Source of the DNA: an uncultured Lachnospiraceae bacterium
GTDB lineage: Bacteria > Bacillota > Clostridia > Lachnospirales > Lachnospiraceae
Assembly (NCBI GenBank): GCA_900315945.1
Contig: ONAZ01000002.1
Location: 62,001-126,000, forward strand
Reading direction: 5' to 3'
DNA: 64,000 nucleotides
Part shown: piece by piece, positions 8,827 to 18,591 of the stretch
Layout of the letters: each line of letters opens with the position of its first letter
Numbering within the stretch: position 1 is the first letter of the stretch
Notes under the pieces: model-generated
The model's input: the letters and a program-made list of their open reading frames with translations, nothing else
Databases searched by the model: none
What the model was told of the DNA's origin: nothing
Program-made: the position numbers and the translations under genes

Positions 8827-9655
8827 CTATTTCCCCTTCATAAACAATTTCTGCGGGTCCAGTCATGTATACAATATTATCTTCTTCATTATATTCTATA
8901 GTAAGAAATCCTCCGAGAAGTTCTACATCAACAGGTGACTTAGTTATTCCATTAATTATACATGAAACAGCTGTAGCGCAAGCTCCTGTTCCACAAGCAA
9001 GAGTCTCTCCGCTTCCTCTTTCCCACACTCTCATACGGACTCTGTTTTCATCTAGTATATTTACGAATTCAGTATTTATCTTATTAGGAAAAGCCTTGTA
9101 ATTCTCGAAATTTGGCCCTATCTTCTCTAGGTCTAATTCCCTTACATCCTCTTCCATTCTTATTACACAATGAGGATTACCCATAGAGATGCAATCAACT
9201 ACATATTCCTCTCCTGCAACCTCTATTGTTTCACCTAGCATTTTCTCATTATCAGAAATAACTGGCACATTTGCAGCCACAAATTCAGGGCTTCCCATAT
9301 CAACCCTAACTGACTTAACCTTACCATCTATTACATTAAGTTCAAGAGTCTTAATTCCACCAAGGGTCTCAACTGTAACCACTTTCTTGTTAGTAAGTCC
9401 TTTATCGTATACGAATTTGCCTACACACCTAATGCCATTGCCACACATTTCTCCACGAGAACCATCTGCATTATACATAATCATTTGGAAATCAGCCACA
9501 TCTGATGAAGCAATAAGAATCAATCCATCTGATCCTATTCCAAAGTGTCTGTCGCTTACCTTAATAGCCACATGACTTGCATTCTCAATCATTTCTTTCG
9601 TGCAGTCAACATATACGTAGTCATTGCCGCACCCTTGCATCTTAGTGAATTTCAT
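8819..9655 (-). CDS. dapF: Diaminopimelate epimerase
   Basis: The enzyme interconverts LL- and meso-diaminopimelate for lysine and peptidoglycan synthesis in the cytoplasm. Both catalytic cysteines are visible: C71 in GEMCGNGIRC and C221 in ETLACGTGACATA, each followed by the Gly-rich anion-binding loop typical of the family. The length of 278 residues is normal. The start MKFTKMQGCGNDYVYVD is the expected N-terminus. It lies 14 bp downstream of the hisA-type gene and overlaps the GNAT gene, within a run of biosynthetic genes. Confidence 0.97.
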   Translation of the reverse strand: MKFTKMQGCGNDYVYVDCTKEMIENASHVAIKVSDRHFGIGSDGLILIASSDVADFQMIMYNADGSRGEMCGNGIRCVGKFVYDKGLTNKKVVTVETLGGIKTLELNVIDGKVKSVRVDMGSPEFVAANVPVISDNEKMLGETIEVAGEEYVVDCISMGNPHCVIRMEEDVRELDLEKIGPNFENYKAFPNKINTEFVNILDENRVRMRVWERGSGETLACGTGACATAVSCIINGITKSPVDVELLGGFLTIEYNEEDNIVYMTGPAEIVYEGEIDV

Positions 9656-9669
9656 AATTATATCCTTTA

Positions 9670-10449
9670 TTATACTCCCTTAACACATGACAACACTGTC
9701 TCATAGTTAAGAGGTCCGCCAAATAAATCTAATGCTGAGCCTACTGTGACATTGAGTCTGTCATTTCCTAATTCCTTAATAGCCATAACATCATCATAGT
9801 CCCCAACGCCACCTGCATAAGTAATAGGAATACCATCCCATTTTCCAAGCATTTCAACAAGATCTTTCTCAATACCACACTGTTTTCCTTCTACATCTGC
9901 TGCATGTATCAAGAATTCGTCGCAATATGAAGAAAGGGATCTAAGAAGCCCCAATGTTACTTCTTCTTTTGTGAACTTCTGCCACCTATCTGTAACAACA
10001 TAGTATTCATCGCCTTTTCTACGGCAACTAAGATCCAGCACTATGTGCTCTTTACCGACAGCATCTACTAGCTTATTGAGATTATCATAGTTAATCTTAC
10101 CATCTTTAAAGACATAAGATGTTACAATGACATGGCTTGCACCAGCTTCAATATAGCTCTTAGCATTATCCGCATTAACACCTCCACCAATCTGAAGATT
10201 ATTAGGATATTCTCTAAGGGCCGCTAATGCCTGCTCTCTTGTCACTTCATAATATGGACTGTCAGGATGGTTAAGCATTATTACATGTCCACCACGCAGT
10301 CCTTCCTTAGCATAAAAGGACGCAAAAAATGTCGCATCCTTTTTTGAAACAAAATTCTCACTCGCCGAGTCTACCTCATCATCAAGTGACCCGCCAACTA
10401 TTTGTTTAACTTTACCATTGTGAATATCAATACAGGGTCTAAACTCCAT
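9670..10449 (-). CDS. hisA: HisA, eukaryotic-type phosphoribosylformimino-AICAR-phosphate isomerase
   Basis: The 259-residue TIM barrel starts MEFRPCIDIHNGKVKQIVGG, which matches the plant and fungal HIS6 type rather than the usual bacterial HisA start (MxIIPAIDLxxGxCVRL). Further hallmarks are LQIGGGVNADNA, VLDLSCRRKG, and ITYAGGVGDYDDV. It catalyses the fourth step of histidine synthesis (ProFAR to PRFAR). No other his gene is in the window; it sits between guaB and dapF, which is unusual. Function is well supported by the barrel's phosphate-binding loops; its origin from a eukaryote-type lineage is noted separately. Confidence 0.88.
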   Translation of the reverse strand: MEFRPCIDIHNGKVKQIVGGSLDDEVDSASENFVSKKDATFFASFYAKEGLRGGHVIMLNHPDSPYYEVTREQALAALREYPNNLQIGGGVNADNAKSYIEAGASHVIVTSYVFKDGKINYDNLNKLVDAVGKEHIVLDLSCRRKGDEYYVVTDRWQKFTKEEVTLGLLRSLSSYCDEFLIHAADVEGKQCGIEKDLVEMLGKWDGIPITYAGGVGDYDDVMAIKELGNDRLNVTVGSALDLFGGPLNYETVLSCVKGV

Positions 10450-10458
10450 AATACTCCT

Positions 10459-11943
<1,485 letters not shown>

Positions 11944-11952
11944 TTAATTATA

Positions 11953-12222
11953 TTATTCTTCTTTACCATGCATATCACGAAATATTCCTGCAATCATATC
12001 GAACAAAATCCATATACCTCCACTAACAGTGGCAGCTAAGAATATAAGTACAATACTTATTAACAAATCTTTGCTTGTTAATGTATCATTAGTAAAACCA
12101 ACGAAAATGGTATAGATTGGTCTGATAAGGAAAACATATCCACCCACAAATATGGATAGACCTATACCAAGAATTGAAATAAGTTTAGCAATAATCTTAC
12201 ATGCTTTCTCACTTAATTTCAC
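11953..12222 (-). CDS. Small membrane protein of unknown function
   Basis: The 89-residue product has two hydrophobic segments (about residues 14-37 and 48-75) joined by a short loop, and ends in an acidic tail. A Lachnospiraceae-type small integral membrane protein is all that can be said. It precedes guaB by 30 bp on the same strand and probably heads the operon that includes guaB, hisA and dapF. Confidence 0.55.
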   Translation of the reverse strand: MKLSEKACKIIAKLISILGIGLSIFVGGYVFLIRPIYTIFVGFTNDTLTSKDLLISIVLIFLAATVSGGIWILFDMIAGIFRDMHGKEE

Positions 12223-12273
12223 TTTGTCACCTCATAATAATTTCTTCCTATCGAATTATAATAAATTATGATA

Positions 12274-12308
12274 ACAAAAAAAGCACTATTTATCAACGAA
12301 ATAGTGCT
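12274..12308 (-). terminator. Terminator after the PAP2 phosphatase gene
   Basis: AGCACTATTT and AAATAGTGCT (12282-12308) form a 10-bp stem. On the minus strand it is followed by TTTTTTTG, and on the plus strand by AGTTTTT, so it can work in both directions. It separates the PAP2 gene from the 12222 operon. Confidence 0.8.
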
Positions 12309-12344
12309 AGTTTTTAAGCATTTTTATAAAGAAAATCAAACTTC

Positions 12345-12827
12345 TCAAGGCAGAACATAATATATCAAACCAAATCCTATACCCAGAGCTGCTCCCACAA
12401 CAACATCCTTTACAAAATGAACTCTTTCAATAACTCGTAAAATTCCAAGCACTGTGCCAACAAGCAGCATACATATACCTATTCTATAATCATAATAAAA
12501 TACCGTCATAGCAATAATAAAAATTGAAAATGTATGACGACTAGGCATACTTTTCCCCTTTGTCTTCTTGCCTGTCATAGGCGGTATTCCTGTTACTTCA
12601 TATGGTCTTGGTGCATTATATATATATCGAAATACAGACACAAGCACAAAAGAAATACCTGGAACTAAAATAGCCTCTATAAATTTGGTCATGCTTTCAT
12701 TAAAGAATAATATTAGTACAAGAATATATGAAACAGCTGTAAGACCAGTAATTATATTTCCAGCCATTATTATTATATTTTCAAAGGAAAAGATATTCTT
12801 TTTTCTTCTTTTCTTCTCTCTACCCAT
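12345..12827 (-). CDS. PAP2-family membrane phosphatase
   Basis: This 160-residue membrane protein has the three PAP2 signature pieces: Arg-Pro in RYIYNAPRPYE, the MPSRHTFS motif, and an R-x5-H-x3-D motif in RVIERVHFVKDVVVG. These form the active site of lipid phosphatases that act on phosphatidic acid, phosphatidylglycerophosphate or undecaprenyl pyrophosphate. There are about five helices. A GTG lies one codon upstream, but the ATG at 12827 is better spaced from GAGG. Which lipid is used cannot be decided. Confidence 0.85.
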   Translation of the reverse strand: MGREKKRRKKNIFSFENIIIMAGNIITGLTAVSYILVLILFFNESMTKFIEAILVPGISFVLVSVFRYIYNAPRPYEVTGIPPMTGKKTKGKSMPSRHTFSIFIIAMTVFYYDYRIGICMLLVGTVLGILRVIERVHFVKDVVVGAALGIGFGLIYYVLP

Positions 12828-12854
12828 CACATATCCTCATATGATAATTCAATC

Positions 12855-12883
12855 AAAAAGGCGATATGTAACACACACCGCCT
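12855..12883 (-). terminator. Terminator after the cold-shock gene
   Basis: AGGCG and CGCCT close an imperfect stem (12859-12883) whose inner arms pair partly. On the minus strand TTTTTGATT follows. It lies about 85 bp after the stop of the cold-shock gene and before the PAP2 gene. Confidence 0.55.
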
Positions 12884-12967
12884 AATACATCCTACTTAGT
12901 ATTAATAAAACTTTTAATCAACATAGCAGATATAAAACAATAAAAATTTCGCCAAGCAAATTACTGT

Positions 12968-13171
12968 TTAAACAGCTTTAACATTAACAGCCTGTGGACC
13001 TTTCTCACCTTCAGATACTTCGTATTCTACCTCAGCACCTTCCTTAAGTGTCTTATACTCTTGTTCTGAGACAATTCCAGAATAATGAACAAACAAATCA
13101 TTTCCTTCCTCATCACAGATAAATCCATATCCCTTCTGGTTATTAAACCATTTTACAGTACCTTTGCTCAT
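12968..13171 (-). CDS. Cold-shock domain protein
   Basis: The 67-residue protein is a single cold-shock OB-fold. It contains the RNP1 motif KGYGFI and RNP2 motif DLFVHYS and begins [12 protein letters not shown]. The ATG at 13171 has GGAGG eight bases upstream; the longer frame adds residues foreign to the family. Such proteins bind single-stranded RNA or DNA and act as RNA chaperones. The gene is short, separately terminated, and preceded by an 85-bp gap that would hold its promoter and 5' leader. Confidence 0.95.
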   Translation of the reverse strand: MSKGTVKWFNNQKGYGFICDEEGNDLFVHYSGIVSEQEYKTLKEGAEVEYEVSEGEKGPQAVNVKAV

Positions 13172-13256
13172 AGCAAAATCCTCCAAATATCATAAATCTC
13201 TTACGTTTTCACGCAATTCAAAGAGTAACACAAATCAATAGAAATATCAACCAGTT

Positions 13257-13757
13257 TTATAACATCTTATCAATATCTATTCCCACAGAACTCAGAAAAT
13301 CATACATCCATTTATCATATGCATGTTCCAAGCTCTTATCTAATGTAAACTCTTGCATACTCGTTCCAGTAGTAATTGTGAGATTACCATCGACAAATCT
13401 ATAAATCGCCACAAGATGAGCACCTGAATCATCTATTGAAATATCTCCTGCAGCAATAATCTGTCTTATAATCCTTTTAGGCAATGACAGGATAATCTGA
13501 AAGCTCAAAGGTACTTTCTTGCCTTTAATAATGTTATAGCACCATTCTCTGAACAATTCATACGGCATAAGCACATCTTCTTCGTCTATCTCTTCAAGCT
13601 CTGCATCAGAAAAGAAATCATCTAATCTATGACCATCGATTGAGAACGTGGAGAACGTATTAATTGTTGCTTCTTGCAATAAAAAGAAATCAAATGTATC
13701 TTTACATAAAAGCTCATTCATACATTTTTTTACATCTGTTACCCTATAAGCAATCAC
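13257..13757 (-). CDS. DUF5721-like cytoplasmic protein
   Basis: The 166-residue soluble protein begins MIAYRVTDVKKCMNELLCKDTFDFFLLQEA and contains FSTFSIDGHRLDDFF, which I recall as typical of the Lachnospiraceae family DUF5721. There is no signal peptide or membrane segment. The function of the family is unknown. It lies between the sodium symporter and the cold-shock gene on the same strand, with 26 bp to the symporter stop, and may be cotranscribed with it. Confidence 0.65.
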   Translation of the reverse strand: MIAYRVTDVKKCMNELLCKDTFDFFLLQEATINTFSTFSIDGHRLDDFFSDAELEEIDEEDVLMPYELFREWCYNIIKGKKVPLSFQIILSLPKRIIRQIIAAGDISIDDSGAHLVAIYRFVDGNLTITTGTSMQEFTLDKSLEHAYDKWMYDFLSSVGIDIDKML

Positions 13758-13783
13758 TATTATCCCTCATCAAAAAACTATAA

Positions 13784-15370
13784 TTATTCACCTGAAGATC
13801 TACTAACTAATGTTGGAGCATTTTTCTCTTCATCAGTCATATTATCGAGTTCATCCCATGCAGGAATAACCACTCTCTTATCTCTTCTTCTTAGAATAAG
13901 TCCTGCAACAATACCAGAGCCAAGAACTAATATACTAAAGCCCCATCCAAATAGAATATTTGCCCAGACAGAATATCCATCAGCTGCACCATACATTCCA
14001 CCATTGCTAATTAATTCATACATATTAACAACAAACAATCCTCCAAGAAGAATAGGTGTAACAAACTTTAGCGATGTTACAAACCACCATTTAGGTGCTT
14101 TGAATTTATTTGTATTCTTATTAACTTCCACAAGAACCTTCTTAGAATCAAACATCCAAGCAACCGCAACACATTCAAGTACACCGATTAGTATCATATT
14201 AATCTGATTCAAATAATGATCTACAATATCAAGTACTGCAAGACCTGCTCCGTTCATATAAATTAATGAAATAACTGCACAGCAGATACAAACTGTAATT
14301 GTAACCTTCTTCTGTTTCCATCCAAAGTATGTAGCTAGACTAACTGATACACCTTCAATAATTGAAAATGCTGAGTCAATAGCAAGTGTTACAAGACAAA
14401 GGTAGAATATAAATCCAAATATTGCATTAAATATTCCTGACCCCGTAAGAGACACTATTGCTTGTGGGTATATCTTAAATGCTGTAGCAACACCAGATGT
14501 TGACATATCATCAAGCATGCCTACTCCACCCATTGTTGTATACATAACTATACTTGAAAGAATTGAGCAAAATACGTCTGATAAAGCAATAATAACAGAG
14601 TCTACCGCAATATTGGTTTTATCATCAAGATATGAGCCATATGCGAACATAATAGCCATAACTACAGATAAACTATAGAACACCTGTCCAACAGCATCAA
14701 CCCAAAGACCTGTATCAAGAAGCTTATTCCATTCTGGAATAAATAGCTTAGCCATAGCTGCACCTGTATTAGGCATTGTAAAACCTTTGATTGCCATAAT
14801 AATCATAAGTATTACTGGTCCAAAAACAGTATATTTTACTACCTTTCCAACTGAGTTAGCACCATCTCTTATACAGAAATAGATTAAGCCCCATGCAAGT
14901 ACACCAAATGCAATTACCATAACAGGCCACTGACTCCAACCAGTTGTATCTCCTGTTGTCTCTATTAAATCAAAGAACAATGAACTAGCAGCTTCTGTAT
15001 CACCTGTCATTCCAGCAAATCTGAAACTATTACCTGCCATCATTAAAACCCATGCAAAAACTATTGCATAGTATGTAACAATAAGAAATGCGTTAGCAGT
15101 TGCTGCCCATGCTACTGGCTTATTTAGCTTATTAAGAGATGCCAAACCTCTAAGAGCTCCACCATGCACTTTACGTCCAATAGCTATTTCCATCATTAGA
15201 AGAGGAATTCCCATAACAACTAGTGCTATAAGATACGCAAAAAGGAAAGCTCCTCCACCATGCGCTGCCATAAGACCAGGAAATCTCCAAGCATTTCCAA
15301 GACCAACTGCAGAACCAACTGCCGCAAGAATAAACGTCAATCGGCTATTCCATCTACCTCTCTGTTCCAT
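13784..15370 (-). CDS. Sodium:neurotransmitter symporter family (NSS) amino-acid transporter
   Basis: The 528-residue protein has the LeuT-type signature GSAVGLGNAWRFPGL in helix 1 and about twelve membrane helices. It should couple import of an amino acid to sodium entry. Bacterial homologs carry Trp, Tyr, Leu or Met; the substrate here is not known. The ATG at 15370 is chosen because GGAGGAG lies eight bases before it, within the six extra codons of the longer frame. It is divergent from feoAB, so the 147-bp gap must hold promoters for both. Confidence 0.9.
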   Translation of the reverse strand: MEQRGRWNSRLTFILAAVGSAVGLGNAWRFPGLMAAHGGGAFLFAYLIALVVMGIPLLMMEIAIGRKVHGGALRGLASLNKLNKPVAWAATANAFLIVTYYAIVFAWVLMMAGNSFRFAGMTGDTEAASSLFFDLIETTGDTTGWSQWPVMVIAFGVLAWGLIYFCIRDGANSVGKVVKYTVFGPVILMIIMAIKGFTMPNTGAAMAKLFIPEWNKLLDTGLWVDAVGQVFYSLSVVMAIMFAYGSYLDDKTNIAVDSVIIALSDVFCSILSSIVMYTTMGGVGMLDDMSTSGVATAFKIYPQAIVSLTGSGIFNAIFGFIFYLCLVTLAIDSAFSIIEGVSVSLATYFGWKQKKVTITVCICCAVISLIYMNGAGLAVLDIVDHYLNQINMILIGVLECVAVAWMFDSKKVLVEVNKNTNKFKAPKWWFVTSLKFVTPILLGGLFVVNMYELISNGGMYGAADGYSVWANILFGWGFSILVLGSGIVAGLILRRRDKRVVIPAWDELDNMTDEEKNAPTLVSRSSGE

Positions 15371-15453
15371 AATTCTTTTCTCCTCCATTCAGAAAAATTA
15401 TATCAAAAAACATTTAGACACATAAAAAGTATTTTACCACAAGCTTATGCTCT

Positions 15454-15483
15454 TTGACAATACATGGATTTTAATGATATATT
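15454..15483 (+). promoter_or_regulatory. Promoter of feoAB
   Basis: A perfect -35 box TTGACA (15454-15459) and TATATT (15478-15483) are separated by 18 bp, 34 bp before the feoAB start codon. No clear Fur or DtxR palindrome is visible. Confidence 0.6.
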
Positions 15484-15517
15484 TTATAAATAAGAAAACT
15501 ATTATAAGGTGAATTAA

Positions 15518-17914
15518 ATGACTCTAAACGAATTAAAAAAAGGCGAATCTACAATTATTAAAACAGTAAATGGAGAGGGTGTTCTTAGACAGCACTTTCT
15601 TGATATGGGCTTAATTCCAGGCGTAGAAATAACTCTTACGAAACTTGCTCCACTTGGTGACCCTATGGAGCTTATGATTCACGGATATGAATTAACACTT
15701 CGTCTGGCTGACGCAGAAAATATTGAAATTACTGACCCTATTACAGAAGAAGCCAAAAGTAAGGATACCAATAATTCAGAGAATATGGTATCAATAGATA
15801 ATGTTCCACCTACACTTGTGGGATACCATCCAGAAAATGAGCACCCAGGCTTTGGTGAAGGCGGTATACATCACGATAAATCAACAGAGCATCCTATTCC
15901 TGATGATGTTACATTAACATTTGCCTTGGCTGGAAATCAAAATGCAGGGAAGACTACGCTTTTCAATCAGTTAACCGGTTCTAACCAACATGTTGGTAAT
16001 TTCCCAGGAGTAACAGTAGATAAGAAATCGGGTGCTATTAGAGGTCATCATGACACAGATGTTACGGACCTGCCTGGTATATATTCTCTATCACCATATT
16101 CTAGTGAAGAATTAGTCTCTCGGCAGTTTATATTGGAAGAAAAGCCTATGGGAATAATCAACATCGTTGATGCAAGTAACATAGAAAGAAACCTCTATCT
16201 TACAATGCAACTTATGGAACTCGATATTCCTATGGTTCTCGCCCTTAATATGATTGACGAAGTAAGAGGAAATGGTGGTTCTATTCGAGTTAACGAGATG
16301 GAAAATGCTCTTGGAATACCGGTCGTTCCAATAAGCGCCCTAAAAAACGAAGGTATTGATGAATTAATCGACCATGCTTATCACGTCACAAAATATCAAG
16401 AGGCTCCTCTTATAAAGGATTTTTGCGACAAGAACGAAAAGGGCGGTGCAGTACACAGATGCATACATTCAATAATGCATACTATAGAAGATCATGCTGA
16501 AAAAGCTGGTATCCCTATTAGATTTGCAGCAAGTAAGATTATAGAGGGAGACAATATTGTACTAGAATCCCTTAATCTTTCCCAAAACGAAATCGAAACT
16601 ATTGAGCATCTGATTCTACAATTAGAAGAAGAAAGTGGATTAGATAGAGCAGCTGCTATTGCAGACATGCGTTTTAACTTTATTCAGAAACTCTGTAAAG
16701 ATACTGTCGTAAAGCCAAAAGAAAGTAAAGAGCACAAAAAAAGTAGAAAAATTGATAAGATTCTCACTGGCAAATATACAGCTATACCTTGTTTTATTCT
16801 TGTAATGGGCGCAATATTCTTCTTAACGTTTAATGTAATAGGCGCATTCTTACAAGATCTGTTAGACATTGGTATATCCAGTCTTACAGATGTGGTGGAT
16901 AAAATATTAACCTCTATGAATGTTAATGATGCTCTCCACTCACTAATAACAAATGGTATTTTTGTAGGTGTAGGTTCTGTAGTAAGCTTTGTACCAATAA
17001 TAGTTGTCTTATTCTTCTTTCTATCTTTACTTGAAGATTCGGGATATATGGCAAGAATAGCCTTTGTTATGGATAAACTTCTAAGAAGAATCGGACTGTC
17101 TGGCAAAAGTATCGTCCCAATGTTAATCGGCTTTGGGTGTACGGTACCTGCTGTTATGTCAAGCAGAACTCTTTCTTCTGAAAGAGACCGTAAAATGACT
17201 ATAATGCTTACACCATATATGAGTTGTTCTGCAAAACTTCCTATATATGGTTTTCTTGCTAATGCATTTTTCCCTGATTACGCAGGACTAATAATGATTG
17301 CAGTATATTTTATAGGGATTATTATTGGTATTCTTGTTGCCAAAATTTCTAACAAATTTGCATTTAAAGGAAGTGCTGTACCATTTGTAATGGAACTTCC
17401 AAATTACAGATTGCCAGGTCTAAAAAATGTAGGACATTTACTTTGGGATAAGGCAAAAGATTTCTTGCAAAGAGCATTTACAGTAATACTTATTGGAACA
17501 ATAATTATATGGGCACTACAAAGTTTCGATATTCACTTTAACCTTGTAGAAGATTCAAGTGAAAGTATACTAGCAATAGTTGCCAGTATGATATCTCCTA
17601 TATTTGCACCTCTAGGTTGTGGCGACTACCGAATAGTTACGGCTCTTGTATCAGGATTTCTTGCTAAAGAAAGTGTTGTATCAACATTCACTGTATTATT
17701 TGGCCCAGGAGAAGCCATTGCTTCAGTCATCGGTATTGCCAGTGGCGCTGCTCTCCTAGTATTTAGCCTACTATATACACCTTGTGTTGCTGCTATCGCC
17801 GCCATAAGAAGAGAACTTGGAAGATTGTGGGCTCTAGGAATCGCCCTTGGGCAATGCGTTATTGCATGGTTATTCGGTGTACTGGTATACCAAATAATCC
17901 TGCTATTCTTGTAA
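15518..17914 (+). CDS. feoB: FeoA-FeoB fusion ferrous iron transporter
   Basis: Residues 1-72 are a FeoA SH3-like domain. After an 80-residue polar, His-rich linker comes FeoB: a G domain with G1 GNQNAGKTT, G2 GVTV, G3 DLPG and G4 NMID, and then the gate-containing membrane region from about residue 420 with the GCTVPAVMSSRTL and GCGDYRIVTALVSGF segments. It imports Fe2+ into the cytoplasm. Total length 798 fits the sum of the two parts. It stands alone on the plus strand. Its 3' end overlaps by 12 bp the convergent gene at 17903. FeoA-FeoB fusions are known in Firmicutes and Bacteroidetes. Confidence 0.95.
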   Translation: MTLNELKKGESTIIKTVNGEGVLRQHFLDMGLIPGVEITLTKLAPLGDPMELMIHGYELTLRLADAENIEITDPITEEAKSKDTNNSENMVSIDNVPPTLVGYHPENEHPGFGEGGIHHDKSTEHPIPDDVTLTFALAGNQNAGKTTLFNQLTGSNQHVGNFPGVTVDKKSGAIRGHHDTDVTDLPGIYSLSPYSSEELVSRQFILEEKPMGIINIVDASNIERNLYLTMQLMELDIPMVLALNMIDEVRGNGGSIRVNEMENALGIPVVPISALKNEGIDELIDHAYHVTKYQEAPLIKDFCDKNEKGGAVHRCIHSIMHTIEDHAEKAGIPIRFAASKIIEGDNIVLESLNLSQNEIETIEHLILQLEEESGLDRAAAIADMRFNFIQKLCKDTVVKPKESKEHKKSRKIDKILTGKYTAIPCFILVMGAIFFLTFNVIGAFLQDLLDIGISSLTDVVDKILTSMNVNDALHSLITNGIFVGVGSVVSFVPIIVVLFFFLSLLEDSGYMARIAFVMDKLLRRIGLSGKSIVPMLIGFGCTVPAVMSSRTLSSERDRKMTIMLTPYMSCSAKLPIYGFLANAFFPDYAGLIMIAVYFIGIIIGILVAKISNKFAFKGSAVPFVMELPNYRLPGLKNVGHLLWDKAKDFLQRAFTVILIGTIIIWALQSFDIHFNLVEDSSESILAIVASMISPIFAPLGCGDYRIVTALVSGFLAKESVVSTFTVLFGPGEAIASVIGIASGAALLVFSLLYTPCVAAIAAIRRELGRLWALGIALGQCVIAWLFGVLVYQIILLFL

Positions 17915-18568
17915 TTGTTTCACCTTAAGCATCTTCTTCATTCTGCTTAAATGGACAATGTAGAACACATATGCAGTAATCTGAACAATTGCACCCATAA
18001 TTATAATAATAACGCTAATAACAAGAAATGAGGCTCTTGACATAAAGAATTGTGTTGAAAGAGTAAAAATAATAGATGCTGTATATGCAAAAACAAGTAT
18101 TTTAAAGGTCTTTACTCCTTTTTCTGATATATCTTCTTCCTTACATAAATCAGATATATTAATACACCCTTGAAGAACTGCTACAACAGCCCACAAATCC
18201 AATACACCAATGACAATTTCAAGAATCATATTAATATCAATATCTATAAACATGTTCACCATAGAGCCAATAATCGTAATAGCAATAACAATTGCTGCTT
18301 CTCTAAATTTCTTTTCATCTTTGCTTGCTATTATGGCACCGATCATAATCACTGCAAAACTCAAAAGTTCAAAAAATTGAGATGCATATGTCATAAGTTT
18401 TGTTACTACAGAACTAAGGGCAAGTTCAAGCATTTCACTATCACTAAACAAACTCCCTGCAATCTGTAATAAAGTTGATGGAAATTCTAAGCAAACCATT
18501 AACAATACTCCTATGATTTCACCTACGAATATTATCTTGATACCTTTGTAAGCATTAGAAAAACGCAT
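17903..18568 (-). CDS. Polytopic membrane protein, NAYxGI family, unknown function
   Basis: The 221-residue protein has about six hydrophobic segments. It starts MRFSNAYKGIKIIFVGEI and is a paralog of the gene at 3009-3653 in start motif, size and helix order. The ATG at 18568 has GGGAG seven bases upstream; the longer frame would run into the MATE gene. It follows the MATE-ATPase gene by 23 bp and is almost surely cotranscribed with it. Its stop overlaps the feoAB stop from the other side. Function is unknown. Confidence 0.7.
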   Translation of the reverse strand: MRFSNAYKGIKIIFVGEIIGVLLMVCLEFPSTLLQIAGSLFSDSEMLELALSSVVTKLMTYASQFFELLSFAVIMIGAIIASKDEKKFREAAIVIAITIIGSMVNMFIDIDINMILEIVIGVLDLWAVVAVLQGCINISDLCKEEDISEKGVKTFKILVFAYTASIIFTLSTQFFMSRASFLVISVIIIIMGAIVQITAYVFYIVHLSRMKKMLKVKQLQE

Positions 18569-18591
18569 ATTAACACTCCCATCTCTATCTA

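Noticed and set aside
16684..17106. A 140-codon minus-strand frame
   Set aside because: Antisense shadow of FeoB membrane helices; no start signal.
15518..17914. FeoA-FeoB fusion as a novelty
   Set aside because: Such fusions are already known in several Firmicutes and Bacteroidetes.
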